The translations under genes and the position numbers were made by a program. 64,000 nucleotides of DNA from NCBI RefSeq assembly GCF_019048845.1, contig NZ_CP077425.1, forward strand, positions 1,018,653-1,082,652, in the 5' to 3' direction. Under the pieces are notes generated by a model. It worked only from the letters and a program-made list of their open reading frames with translations. It did not search any database and was not told the DNA's origin. Below, piece by piece: positions 43,701 to 52,196 of this stretch. The DNA comes from Vibrio mimicus. Lineage in GTDB: Bacteria; Pseudomonadota; Gammaproteobacteria; Enterobacterales; Vibrionaceae. The first letter of the stretch is position 1, and each line of letters begins with the position of its first letter.

Positions 43701-44123
43701 ATGAGAAGTTTAATAGTTATTTCGATGAGTGCCTTCGCTTTAATAGGGTGTGCGTCGAAAGGTGAAGTTGCAAAAGCAGAGTTTGAATCAGTCTTAAAGG
43801 ATTCTGGGTATTTTCATTGTCCGTATGAGGACATGAGAGTTCAAGATGGAGAATATGTTAAATATACCGCGTATACCGCTTTAATATTTGATAAACCAAC
43901 TCACGAGTTAGCGGTGCTTCGTTTATCCGAGCCATCGACTAAAGGTTACTTTGAAAAGTCGAACATAACAGATTCGTTCATAAGCGGTTACTCTGTGAGA
44001 GGTGATAAAAGCAAAGGCTTCAGGGTTAACTATTACAGAAATACTTCAAACATGAATCTGGATTACGTCTTTCGAATGTCAGGGACTGGAGAAGCTGAAG
44101 GCTGCGAGTTCATCGAAAAATAG
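43701..44123 (+). CDS. Lipoprotein, unknown
   Basis: 140 aa from ATG 43701, after TGGAGAGAG. Signal sequence RSLIVISMSAFALIGC with lipobox LIGC (Cys17 lipidated). The mature domain of about 120 residues is beta-rich with two further Cys (FHCPYED, EGCEFIE) probably bonded. Envelope protein; no family recognised. Confidence 0.8.
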   Translation: MRSLIVISMSAFALIGCASKGEVAKAEFESVLKDSGYFHCPYEDMRVQDGEYVKYTAYTALIFDKPTHELAVLRLSEPSTKGYFEKSNITDSFISGYSVRGDKSKGFRVNYYRNTSNMNLDYVFRMSGTGEAEGCEFIEK

Positions 44124-44128
44124 CGTTA

Positions 44129-44247
44129 TAACAATCAATTCAAGCAGATTCGCAACGCTTGGCGATTTTGGTTTGAATGAGCTTTAGTGTTTACGGCGCA
44201 ATGCTTTAGTTAGGTGGCAGCGTTGCTCACTACTTAATTGGGCGTTA
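44129..44247 (+). repeat. attC 57 (divergent type)
   Basis: Starts TAACAATCAATTCAAGCAGA and ends CACTACTTAATTGGGCGTTA, the most divergent of the set. Ends pair over 8 bp (GTTATAAC). Confidence 0.9.
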
Positions 44248-44276
44248 GGCAATTGCACATTTAGTATTGAGGCAAA

Positions 44277-44693
44277 ATGATTAATAAAGTGATCGATAAA
44301 CTTGCTTGGGTTTTGATTCAAGATGGCAAACTTTTAGTAGTAAGGTCTAAAGGAAAGGCTCTGTTCTACCTTCCCGGAGGTAAGCGTGAAGCCGGTGAAA
44401 ATGATGAGGAAGCATTAATCCGTGAAATCAAAGAAGAACTCTCAGTAGATCTTTCACCTACGAGCCTCAAATATATGGAAACATTCACAGCACAGGCAGA
44501 TGGTAAGGCCGAGGGTGTTTCAGTAAAGCTGACCTGTTACTTTGCGGATTTTTCTGGTGAATTGCTTCCAGCGGCAGAAATCGAAGAACTTAAGTTCATT
44601 GATGGTAATGATGAAGCGGTTTGTTCAGTTGCAGCTTTGGTGGCGCTTCAATGGCTAGAGTCCAAGTCATTGGTGAATGGAAAAATTGCCTAA
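44277..44693 (+). CDS. Nudix hydrolase
   Basis: 138 aa from ATG 44277, after GAGGC. Nudix box GX5EX7REUXEE from G35: GGKREAGENDEEALIREIKEEL; the usual following Gly is Ser56. Metal ligands E50, E53 and E54 are present. Hydrolyses nucleoside-diphosphate-linked compounds; MutT-like size, substrate unknown. Stop lies in attC 58. Confidence 0.93.
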   Translation: MINKVIDKLAWVLIQDGKLLVVRSKGKALFYLPGGKREAGENDEEALIREIKEELSVDLSPTSLKYMETFTAQADGKAEGVSVKLTCYFADFSGELLPAAEIEELKFIDGNDEAVCSVAALVALQWLESKSLVNGKIA

Positions 44694-44813
44694 CAAACGC
44701 CTCAAGAGGGACTGTCAACGCGTGGCGTTTCCAGTCCCATTGAGTCGCGGTGGTTTCGGCTGTTGTGTTTGAGTTTGGTTGTTATGCGTTGCCAGCCCCT
44801 TAGGCGGGCGTTA
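44691..44813 (+). repeat. attC 58
   Basis: Main type; ends pair over 11 bp (GTTAGGCAATT). Confidence 0.97.
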
Positions 44814-44911
44814 TGTTCTAGTGGGTAGTATCGACAAATATTTTTCTGTTGTAGCTGGGGATCAAGTGCGTTTGCTAGCATGGGTTATCTCAATATAAGT
44901 AAGGCAACAGT

Positions 44912-45160
44912 ATGAAAATATTATGTAAAAATATCATCGAAAAAATACAGTTATGGCATGTAGGGAAACCGATCTATTTTCCGGATTTGGGTGGCTATTA
45001 TGACGAGCCGTATCAGCTTAGAACTGCAGAAGTAGTGTACATGAGACACTGGACATCAAAAGTGTTCCGAAAATTAATTAGCTGGGTTAAGGCAAATCCA
45101 TTTGAGTTTTGTATGCGAGTGGTTAATTTTGTATCAGTTTTTACTTGGTCTCGAACATAA
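44912..45160 (+). CDS. Small protein, unknown
   Basis: 82 aa from ATG 44912, with a weak ribosome-binding site (AAGG 9 bases upstream). Aromatic-rich (LWHVGKPIYFPDLGGYYDEPYQL), then a basic amphipathic region with a mildly hydrophobic end. No family recognised. Stop overlaps attC 59, as do many genuine genes here. Confidence 0.62.
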   Translation: MKILCKNIIEKIQLWHVGKPIYFPDLGGYYDEPYQLRTAEVVYMRHWTSKVFRKLISWVKANPFEFCMRVVNFVSVFTWSRT

Positions 45161-45280
45161 CAAACGCCTCAAGAGGGACTGTCAACGCTTGGCGTTTCCA
45201 GTCCCATTGAGCCGCGGTGGTTGCAGTTGTTGTGTTTGAGTTTAGTGTTAATGCGTTGCCAGCCCCTTAGGCGGGCGTTA
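45158..45280 (+). repeat. attC 59
   Basis: Main type, with CGCTTGGCG; ends pair over 9 bp (GTTATGTTC). Confidence 0.97.
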
Positions 45281-45360
45281 TGTACTTTTTCTTAAAATAA
45301 TCTAGTCAACAGATGAGAGCTAGCCGTAAACTTCGGACTTGAATTCGTGGGGTAATAGAT

Positions 45361-45708
45361 ATGGCATTCTCAGAAATTGAACAAAAGCGTTACGAAAAGG
45401 CAGTGGAAAAGTATCTAGAAACTTGCCGACCACCAGTAGAGATTCGAGATCAAGTTGATATTGGCTATCGTTTAGATGGGCAGGCAATCGAGATTTTCGA
45501 AATACGTCCCAGATGGGATGACCCATCAGTAAAAATTGAACATCCAGTAGCGAGAGTCAAATACTACAAATCGCGAAACGAGTGGAAAATTTACTGGATG
45601 AAATCAGATTTAAAATGGCATGCATACGAACCGATTCCTGAAGTTAAATTTCTAGAGGTTTTCTTTGAGGTATTACAAGATGATGCTTACGGCTGTTTCT
45701 GGGGATAA
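45361..45708 (+). CDS. DUF3024 family protein
   Basis: 115 aa from ATG 45361. Whole-length DUF3024 pattern: VEKYLETCRPPVEIRDQVDIGYR, AIEIFEIRPRWDDP, VARVKYYKSRNEWKIYWMKSDLKWH and DDAYGCFWG. Small cytoplasmic protein; function unknown, often in accessory DNA. Confidence 0.9.
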   Translation: MAFSEIEQKRYEKAVEKYLETCRPPVEIRDQVDIGYRLDGQAIEIFEIRPRWDDPSVKIEHPVARVKYYKSRNEWKIYWMKSDLKWHAYEPIPEVKFLEVFFEVLQDDAYGCFWG

Positions 45709-45723
45709 TCTCAAGCACGTACA

Positions 45724-45845
45724 TAACAAACGCCTCAAGAGGGACTGTCAACGCGTGGCGTTTTCAGTCCCAATAAGCCGCAGTGGTTACGGCTGTTGTG
45801 TTTGAGTTTAGTGTTATGCGTTGCCAGCCCCTTAGGCGGGCGTTA
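45724..45845 (+). repeat. attC 60
   Basis: Main type, with GCGTTTTCAG and CAATAAGCC; ends pair over 9 bp (GTTATGTAC). Confidence 0.97.
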
Positions 45846-46257
45846 GCTTCTTAAAGGCTGGAATCATTAAAATCCAAACTCAGTCGTTCTGAAAAATCAG
45901 CTTTTAGCGTTCAAATTCCACAATTTGGCTTTCGAGTTTTTCGGATGCTGATTTGGTAGAAAGTGTTGAATGTTCAGCTGTTTCAAAGTTGCTGAAAGCC
46001 ATCAAATCTCGATGCTTCAATGTTGTTGGATGTTCCACACGGAAAGTTTGGTTTCACAAAAGGCTGCATCATCGCTGTGATCTGGCTTTCTTTGTCGCGG
46101 AGTCTTAACCGTGGCCAACTTAACCTTGATCGTTTTGAGTTTTGGCAGCCAACTTCACAGCTTTTGGCGTTGGACGTGTGTTTGTGTGATGCTTTTGCGT
46201 AAAATGCCTTTCAAGCAAATATGTTAAAAATCATTGTTAAACAATAGGCTACGAAGC
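45846..46257 (+). other. ORF-less cassette, family A (A-prime), copy 14
   Basis: About 412 bp. The 60-codon frame is intact at 46020-46202 (MLLDVPHGKFGF ... CLCDAFA), close to the family consensus. Confidence 0.82.
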
Positions 46258-46380
46258 TAACAAACGCCTCAAGAGGGACTGTCAACGCGTGGCGTTTCCA
46301 GTCCCATTGAGCCACGGTGGTTACGGCTGTTGTGTTTGAGTTTAGTGGTAGTGCGTTGCCAGCCCCTTAGGCGGGCGTTA
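46258..46380 (+). repeat. attC 61
   Basis: Main type; ends pair over 9 bp (GTTAGCTTC). Confidence 0.97.
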
Positions 46381-46763
46381 GTTTCTCTCAGGAAAATCAT
46401 CAAAAATTCACGCACAAGGTTCTGAAAATTTAGCCTTTATCGTTCAAGCTGCACAATTTAGCTTTTGGGTTTTTCCTGATGTTGATTTGGTAGAAAGCGT
46501 TGAAAGTTCAGCGGTTTCAAAACCGCGGATAACCAACAAGCTTTGATGCTTCAATGTTGTCGGACGTTCAACTTGATCAGTTTGGTTTCATAAAAGGTTG
46601 AATCATCGCTGTGATCTGGCTTTCTTTGTGCGGACTCTTAACGTTTTGGCAGCCAACTTCACAGCTTTTGGCGTTGGACGTGTGTTTGCGTGATGCTTTT
46701 GCGTAAAATTACTTTCAAGCAAATGAGTTTAAAAAGTCATTGTTAAACAATAGGCTACGAAAC
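46381..46763 (+). other. ORF-less cassette, family A (A2), copy 15
   Basis: About 383 bp; third member with the ~29-base core deletion. No gene supported. Confidence 0.85.
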
Positions 46764-46884
46764 TAACAAACGCCTCAAAGGGACTGCCAACGCGTGGCGT
46801 TTCCAGTCCCATTGAGCCGCAGTGGTTTCGGTTGTTGTGTTTGAGTTTTGTGTAATGCGTTGTCAGCCCCTTAGGCGGGCGTTA
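46764..46884 (+). repeat. attC 62
   Basis: Main type with CTCAAAGGGACTGCC, a 2-base-shorter variant shared only with attC 63. Ends pair over 9 bp (GTTAGTTTC). Confidence 0.97.
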
Positions 46885-47399
46885 TGCTTAATCCATAAAA
46901 ATCAGCAGTTTGCCGTTGTCGATTCCTCTGGCATTTCGTTCAGGTATTGTCGGCAATTCAATATTGTTTTTCGCTGCCTAATGAAGCAGCAATGTGTCTG
47001 GCGTTGTAAATTCTGAGTGATTGCCTCATTGGGTTTTTGCGTCCACGCGAGGTGAGTTTTGCTCTCTCAAGTCGCTTTGAGCAATTTGGTGCCTTTACTT
47101 ATGGGCTGAAAGTCTGTCGGCAATTGAGCATTGTTTTTCGCTGCCTAATGAAACGGCAATGTGTCTGTCGCTGTAAATTTCAGTGTCATTGCCTCATTGA
47201 GTTGTTGTGCTCATGTGTGGTGAGTTGGTTTGTCGGAGAGGGTTTCCACATTGGCTGATTTGTAGGATGAAACTCTGCATTGGTCAGTTCATAAGTAAAC
47301 TTTGATTCAGTTCCAATTCGAGAAACTCTATGGTTTGGCTAATAATTTCAATGGTTTATTTTTGAGTTGTTTCAAGTGTAAAGTGTTGAAGCTTAAGCA
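46885..47399 (+). other. ORF-less cassette, family B, copy 5
   Basis: About 515 bp. 5' frame stopped; Cys-rich 3' frame open at 47037-47258. Shares the unusual attC variant with its left neighbour, suggesting the two were copied or converted together. Confidence 0.8.
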
Positions 47400-47521
47400 T
47401 AACAAACGCCTCAAAGGGACTGCCAACGCGTGGCGTTTCCAGTCCCAATGAGCCGCAGTGGTTTCGGTTGTTGTGTTTGAGTTTAGTGGTAATGTGTTGT
47501 CAGCCCCTTAGGCGGGCGTTA
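47400..47521 (+). repeat. attC 63
   Basis: CTCAAAGGGACTGCC variant as attC 62; family B ends (GTTATGCTTAA). Confidence 0.97.
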
Positions 47522-47539
47522 AGTGAATGAGTAGGTTAT

Positions 47540-48180
47540 ATGAAAAAAAACAACTATATACTCCCGACTTTATGGGAAACAATTACTGATAAGCAATATG
47601 TCATACCGGTTTCTGAGTATTTAGAGTTAGCTTTCGATTCTCTTTTAGATAATGAAATTATAAAAACAGTACCTATCGTTAATTTGATGCTTTTTGGCAA
47701 TAATCTTAGGTCAAGCATAAAAAATCAGCTCTTATTGAAAAAAATATTACTATTTATTAATTCTCAATCTGATCTCTCAACTGAAAAACGTGATGATTTC
47801 CTTTTACAACTAGAGTCAAACCCTAAGGAAAAAATCCGAATAGGTGAAAAGCTAATATTGGTTTTAGATCAAGCAGACGACATGTCAAAACCTGAACTTA
47901 TTGGGGAGTTATTTAAAGCATTCGTTGCTCAGGAGTTTGATTTTGAAATTTTTCTAGATTGGTAGATGGAGTTAATAGAGTCCCGATAAGTGCTTTAAGT
48001 GATTTTCTACAACATGACTTTTATAGTGTATCAACAGAAAATACAGTGGCACTTGCATTTGGTGGTTTTATGTCATTTTCAGTGCCTATTTTTGTGGGTT
48101 CGGATGAAGCTTTAATTAGTTATAAGCCAAACAGCCTAGGTGACTTGCTTAAAAAATATTGTGGTAAAAAATTCACTTAA
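47540..48180 (+). pseudogene. Frameshifted helical protein gene
   Basis: Reads MKKNNYILPTLWETITDKQY onward from ATG 47540 and stops at TAG 47963-47965. The next frame continues without break to 48180 (RLVDGVNRVPISALSDF ...). One added base in the T run at about 47950 (GAAATTTTTCTAGA) would give one frame of 213 residues, ending KYCGKKFT with its stop in attC 64. Related chromosomal proteins I recall continue as FxRL...A at this point, supporting one original gene. Helical, with a hydrophobic patch; function unknown. A sequencing error is the alternative. Confidence 0.75.
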
Positions 48181-48299
48181 CAAACGCCTCAAGAGGGACT
48201 GTCAACGCGTGGCGTTTCCAGTCCCATTGCGCCGCGGTGGTTATGGTTGTTGTGTTTGAGTTTAGTGTTATGCGTTGCCAGCCCCTTAGGCGGGCGTTA
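48178..48299 (+). repeat. attC 64
   Basis: Main type, with CATTGCGCC; ends pair over 11 bp (GTTAAGTGAAT). Confidence 0.97.
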
Positions 48300-48369
48300 G
48301 CTTTCTGAAGGCAGCCATAATTCTCCGTCAAGATATAATATTTATCTGAATATATTTGAGTATTGAAAA

Positions 48370-49122
48370 ATGGATAACTTTGAGAAGTATAGTAGTCGGA
48401 AAAAGTTTCTTATAGATAACGGTTTTTCTGGAGAAGTACCCCCTCAAACATGGGCTCTATTTGCCGATCATGATAATGAAGTGGTATTTGTCGGAGTAGA
48501 TAGCCTCAATATTGAAGATACCTTGGTAGTTGGTTATAGCTGGGAATATACTCAAACAGGTAGGAAAAATGGCAATTACAAAAAGGCACTAAAATGTTTA
48601 GAGTTGGTTGAAAGTCAAAATTATGATGTTTTAGCGTTTCATTTTAACTTTAAGAAAGGATTGTATTCGAAACCAACTCCACATTATTTAGTAAGCAAAA
48701 ATGATGGTTGGCACGCTATTCGTAATGACATTGATAATGGGACACTTATAAACCTAGCAGATGAAATAGATGTTTCTATTAACAACAACCTATATGGAAG
48801 TAAAACACCCCAAAAATTACAAAAAGTAGGCAGTGTGTACGGAAGGGATGTACGTGTTGCAGCTCAAACATTATTGCTTGCTGGCGGAAGGTGTGAACTG
48901 TGTGAGAAGTCGACATTTCTGAAAAAAAATGGGAAACCTTTTCTAGAAGTTCATCATGTTCTTCCTTTAGCTAATGGTGGCAGTGATACAATAACCAATA
49001 CAGTTGCTTTATGTCCTAATTGCCACAAAGAACTACATTTTGGCGAGCAATCAGGCATTTTAACAGATAAGTTATATGGTCAGCTTCCTAGGCTCGTGAG
49101 GGAGTGGCATACCGAAAGCTAA
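48370..49122 (+). CDS. HNH endonuclease
   Basis: 250 aa from ATG 48370. C-terminal HNH domain: C175-x2-C178, LEVHHVLPLANGG (H195/H196), N210, and C215-x2-C218-H-x3-H223 in CPNCHKELHFG. The N-terminal ~150 residues are an unrecognised alpha/beta domain that could read modified DNA or another signal (VPPQTWALFADHDNEVVFVGV). Similar two-domain proteins act as restriction-type nucleases; target unknown. Stop lies in attC 65. Confidence 0.9.
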   Translation: MDNFEKYSSRKKFLIDNGFSGEVPPQTWALFADHDNEVVFVGVDSLNIEDTLVVGYSWEYTQTGRKNGNYKKALKCLELVESQNYDVLAFHFNFKKGLYSKPTPHYLVSKNDGWHAIRNDIDNGTLINLADEIDVSINNNLYGSKTPQKLQKVGSVYGRDVRVAAQTLLLAGGRCELCEKSTFLKKNGKPFLEVHHVLPLANGGSDTITNTVALCPNCHKELHFGEQSGILTDKLYGQLPRLVREWHTES

Positions 49123-49242
49123 CAAACGCCTCAAGAGGGACTGTCAACGCGCGGCGTTTCCAGTCCTATTGAGCCGCGGTGGTTGCAGTTGTTGTGTTTG
49201 AGTTTGGTTATTAGGCGTTGTCAGCCCCTTAGGCGGGCGTTA
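49120..49242 (+). repeat. attC 65
   Basis: Main type, with TTAGGCGTTGTC; ends pair over 10 bp (GTTAGCTTTC). Confidence 0.97.
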
Positions 49243-49279
49243 TGTTTTTACTCAATTTTTCAGTTTATTGTAGGTTTTT

Positions 49280-50131
49280 ATGACACCAGAATATCGTGTT
49301 GATGCGGAACAGAGAATTGAATCTTACCTTTCAGGGCAAGATATCAAGGACATTAAGTTCATACAAGTTGAGCAGACATTTACAGACATGGGCGGTGAAA
49401 TTCATGTTTGGAATGTTAAAACCAAAACCGATGGTAGTTGGTGGGTCGTGGAAGGTGAGGGTGTTCCAATGAACCTATACACTCAAAACGAATTTTACTT
49501 TTCAGCCGATGAGGCTTATTCATTTCACCTTGGCATTTCTCAACGTCTTCAAGCACGTCATCATCTTGAGTTCAAACACATTATTGATGAGGTTCCACTC
49601 GATATTGAGCATGTAAAATCTATTAGCCGGCGTCTTAATAACGCAGCTGTTGCTTTGAATGACGTATCTGCGCCAGAAGATCTTCAAGCGATAGGTTTGA
49701 CATGTAGGGAAAGCTTGATTGAACTAGCGGGAGTGTTGGTGAATGACAATCCTAATTTACTTGAAGAAAAAGGGCTTAAAGCTGCTGACTTCAAAGGTAT
49801 TGCGAGAGAAGTAATTGCAATATACGCTCCAGGGAAAAGTAATAGTAAATTGCGTAAGCGTAGCAGGGACGTCATGGAAGCTGCATGGGATCATTCATCT
49901 GAAATTGTGCATTCCCCAAACAAAAATATACCTGACGCAAAAATATGCTTATTGTTAACTTGTTCGGCAGTCTCGTTGATTCAAAACTTGTTTCTCAAAT
50001 ATCTTGGGTTCGATAGCGAGCCTAAGTGTTCTGTCTGCAAAAGCATGGATTTTGAAATATTGGTTTCAGAGGATAGTGAAGAAGCTCTATTTAGCTGTAA
50101 CAGTTGTGGTAATCAGGAGCAGTTGTCATAA
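49280..50131 (+). CDS. Helical protein with C-terminal zinc ribbon
   Basis: 283 aa from ATG 49280. N-terminal beta-rich part (about 1-85, HVWNVKTKTDGSWWVVEGEG), a helical middle (about 105-245, RRLNNAAVALNDVSAPEDL ... MEAAWDHSSEIVHSPNK), and a zinc ribbon at the end (CSVCKSMDFEILV ... FSCNSCG). The helical part resembles HEPN or abortive-infection C-terminal folds, but no clear Rx4-6H is present. Function unknown. Confidence 0.72.
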   Translation: MTPEYRVDAEQRIESYLSGQDIKDIKFIQVEQTFTDMGGEIHVWNVKTKTDGSWWVVEGEGVPMNLYTQNEFYFSADEAYSFHLGISQRLQARHHLEFKHIIDEVPLDIEHVKSISRRLNNAAVALNDVSAPEDLQAIGLTCRESLIELAGVLVNDNPNLLEEKGLKAADFKGIAREVIAIYAPGKSNSKLRKRSRDVMEAAWDHSSEIVHSPNKNIPDAKICLLLTCSAVSLIQNLFLKYLGFDSEPKCSVCKSMDFEILVSEDSEEALFSCNSCGNQEQLS

Positions 50132-50137
50132 AAAACA

Positions 50138-50257
50138 TAACAAACTGTTTAAGAGTGATTCGCAACGCGTGGCATTTTTACTGTGCGTTGCGTTTAGTGT
50201 TTAAGGTGGTATGCGGTAGCTTAGGTATTGCGTTGCTCACACCTTAACAGGGCGTTA
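50138..50257 (+). repeat. attC 66 (divergent type)
   Basis: Starts TAACAAACTGTTTAAGAGTG and ends CACACCTTAACAGGGCGTTA. Ends pair over 11 bp (GTTATGTTTTT). Confidence 0.93.
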
Positions 50258-50671
50258 GCTTCTTAAAGGCTAGAATCATCAAAATCTAAGCTCATTTGTT
50301 GTGAAAATTCAGCTTTAAGCGTTCAAGTAGCACTATTTGGCTTTTTAGTTTTGCCTGATGCTGATTTGGTAGAAAGTGTTGAATGTTCAGCAGTTTTCAA
50401 GTCGCTGAAGCCCATCAAGCTTCGATGCTTCAGTGTTGTTGGACGTTCAGCGCGGTCAGTTTAGTTTTACAAAATGCTGCATCATCGCTGTGATCTGGCT
50501 TTCTTTGTCGCGGACTCTTAACCGTGGCCAACTTAGCCTTGAGCGTTTTGAGTTTTGGCAGCCAACTTCACAGCTTTTGGCGTTGGACGTGTGTTTGTGT
50601 GATGCTTTTGCGTAAAATGGATTTCAAGCAAATGTGTTAAAAAACCATTGTTAAACAATAGGCTACGAAGC
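50258..50671 (+). other. ORF-less cassette, family A (A-prime), copy 16
   Basis: About 414 bp. The 60-codon frame is intact at 50433-50615 (MLLDVQRGQFSF ... CLCDAFA). Confidence 0.82.
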
Positions 50672-50793
50672 TAACAAACGCCTCAAGAGGGACTGTCAAC
50701 GCGTAGCGTTTCCAGTCCCATTGAGCCGCAGTGGTTGCAGTTGTTGCGTTTAAGTTTATTGGTATGCGTTGCCAGCCCCTTAGGCGGGCGTTA
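50672..50793 (+). repeat. attC 67
   Basis: Main type; ends pair over 9 bp (GTTAGCTTC). Confidence 0.97.
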
Positions 50794-50820
50794 TGCTTAT
50801 TCCATCAGTTTGGTATGCCG

Positions 50821-50829
50821 TGCTATAAT
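50821..50829 (+). promoter_or_regulatory. Extended -10 promoter
   Basis: TGCTATAAT: a consensus TATAAT (50824-50829) with the extended TGn element, 33 bp before the start codon of the next gene. -35 is weak (TTCCAT, 18-bp spacing). Cassette-borne promoter. Confidence 0.62.
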
Positions 50830-50861
50830 TCCGAGCCTGTTTTTAAATCAATGGAATCCTC

Positions 50862-51509
50862 ATGACAGAGAAAGTTGAAGGGTTGTCAGAAAAAGAAGTT
50901 GAGCAGCTTTCAGGGATAGAATTTCAGAGTCAATCTTATGCGTCCTTTTACAATACAACTCTAGAAAAAGATAAAAGTATTCTGACTTTATCTGTTGCTG
51001 GAATTGGTTTTTTATTGACGCTGATACAGTTCACTAAGAGCATTTCTTACTATGAATTGTCCTTCTTCTTGATCGCAGCAGCTAGTTATCTAGTGGCAAT
51101 TTACAGTGTCATTTCAATATTTGGAAAAAACTCAACTTTTATCATTGAGTTAGTCAACAAGAGAGATGTATCAGTTAAACAATATCAACTAGATATGTTG
51201 GATAAAACAGCAATTCGCTCATTTTATTTAGCAATACTAATGACAGTTTTGCTGGGAGCATCAGCGTCTCAAAGTAAGTTTAAAATAGGAGAAAACGCAA
51301 TGTCAGATAATAATCAAGTAACTCAACAAGTTGCTTTAATGGACAGTTGTTTACAGGCATCAGAACTTCATAAAAGTTTTCAAGGTGCAAGTGCACTGCA
51401 AGGTGCTACTCAACAGCAAACGTCTGCCCAGTCACAATCTACAGGTGCAGCAGCCATGATGCCTAACTCTGCTAGTTCCAGTTCATCATCGAATTCATCT
51501 GGCTCATAA
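50862..51509 (+). CDS. Membrane protein with Gln/Ser-rich tail, unknown
   Basis: 215 aa from ATG 50862. Three hydrophobic segments (ILTLSVAGIGFLLTLIQF, LSFFLIAAASYLVAIYSVISIF, SFYLAILMTVLLGASA), then a low-complexity C-terminal region ending in a Ser run (SSSSSSNSSGS). The SYASFYNTTLEKDKSILTLSVAG segment is typical of small bacterial inner-membrane proteins of unknown role. Confidence 0.75.
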   Translation: MTEKVEGLSEKEVEQLSGIEFQSQSYASFYNTTLEKDKSILTLSVAGIGFLLTLIQFTKSISYYELSFFLIAAASYLVAIYSVISIFGKNSTFIIELVNKRDVSVKQYQLDMLDKTAIRSFYLAILMTVLLGASASQSKFKIGENAMSDNNQVTQQVALMDSCLQASELHKSFQGASALQGATQQQTSAQSQSTGAAAMMPNSASSSSSSNSSGS

Positions 51510-51512
51510 GCA

Positions 51513-51635
51513 TAACAAACGCCTCAAGAGGGACTGTCAACGCGCGGCGTTTCCAGTCCCAATGAGCCGCGATGGTTACGGTTGTTGTGTTTGAGTTTGG
51601 TTGTAATGCGTTGCCAGCCCCTTAGGCGGGCGTTA
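51513..51635 (+). repeat. attC 68
   Basis: Main type; ends pair over 11 bp (GTTATGCTTAT). Confidence 0.97.
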
Positions 51636-51655
51636 TGAGGCTATAGGAAAACAAG

Positions 51656-52042
51656 ATGAATCACGATGAGTTCAACCAATTTTGTCGTTCCTTTCCTGCT
51701 ACTACATACGTAGTGCAATGGGGTGGTTCTCATGTTTGGAAAGTGGCTGGAAAAGTGTTTTCTATTGGCAGTATCGGCAAGGATCAGCAACCAGTTTTTA
51801 CGTTCAAAACATCGGATTTGAACTTTGAGTATCTGAGTGAGCACGATGGTTATATTCCCGCCCCTTACTTCGCCAACCGAGGGATGAAGTGGATCCAACA
51901 AACTGAGACTTCAGGTTTATTAGACGAAGAGTTGAAGTATTACTTGTCTGAGTCCTACAGTCTTGTTGTGCTCAGGCTCAGTAAAAGGTTACAGAAAGAG
52001 TTGGTAATTACGCCAAGAGCAGACGGTGAGTCCGCCTCATAA
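51656..52042 (+). CDS. MmcQ/YjbR family protein
   Basis: 128 aa from ATG 51656. MmcQ/YjbR fold: EFNQFCRSFPATTYVVQWGGSHVWKVAGKVFSIG, FKTSDLNFEYL and GYIPAPYFANRGMKWIQ, with the C-terminal SYSLVVLRLSKR helix. Often called DNA-binding because of CyaY-like similarity; real function unknown. Stop lies in attC 69. Confidence 0.9.
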   Translation: MNHDEFNQFCRSFPATTYVVQWGGSHVWKVAGKVFSIGSIGKDQQPVFTFKTSDLNFEYLSEHDGYIPAPYFANRGMKWIQQTETSGLLDEELKYYLSESYSLVVLRLSKRLQKELVITPRADGESAS

Positions 52043-52162
52043 CAAACGCCTCAAGAGGGATTGTCAACGCGTGGCGTTTCCAGTCCCAATGAGCCGCGGT
52101 GGTTGCAGTTGTTGTGTTTGAGTTTAGTGGTAGTGCGTTGCCAGCCCCTTAGGCGGGCGTTA
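52040..52162 (+). repeat. attC 69
   Basis: Main type; ends pair over 10 bp (GTTATGAGGC). Confidence 0.97.
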
Positions 52163-52196
52163 TTTTGCTTATTCAAATTATGGAGGAAAGCGGTAA

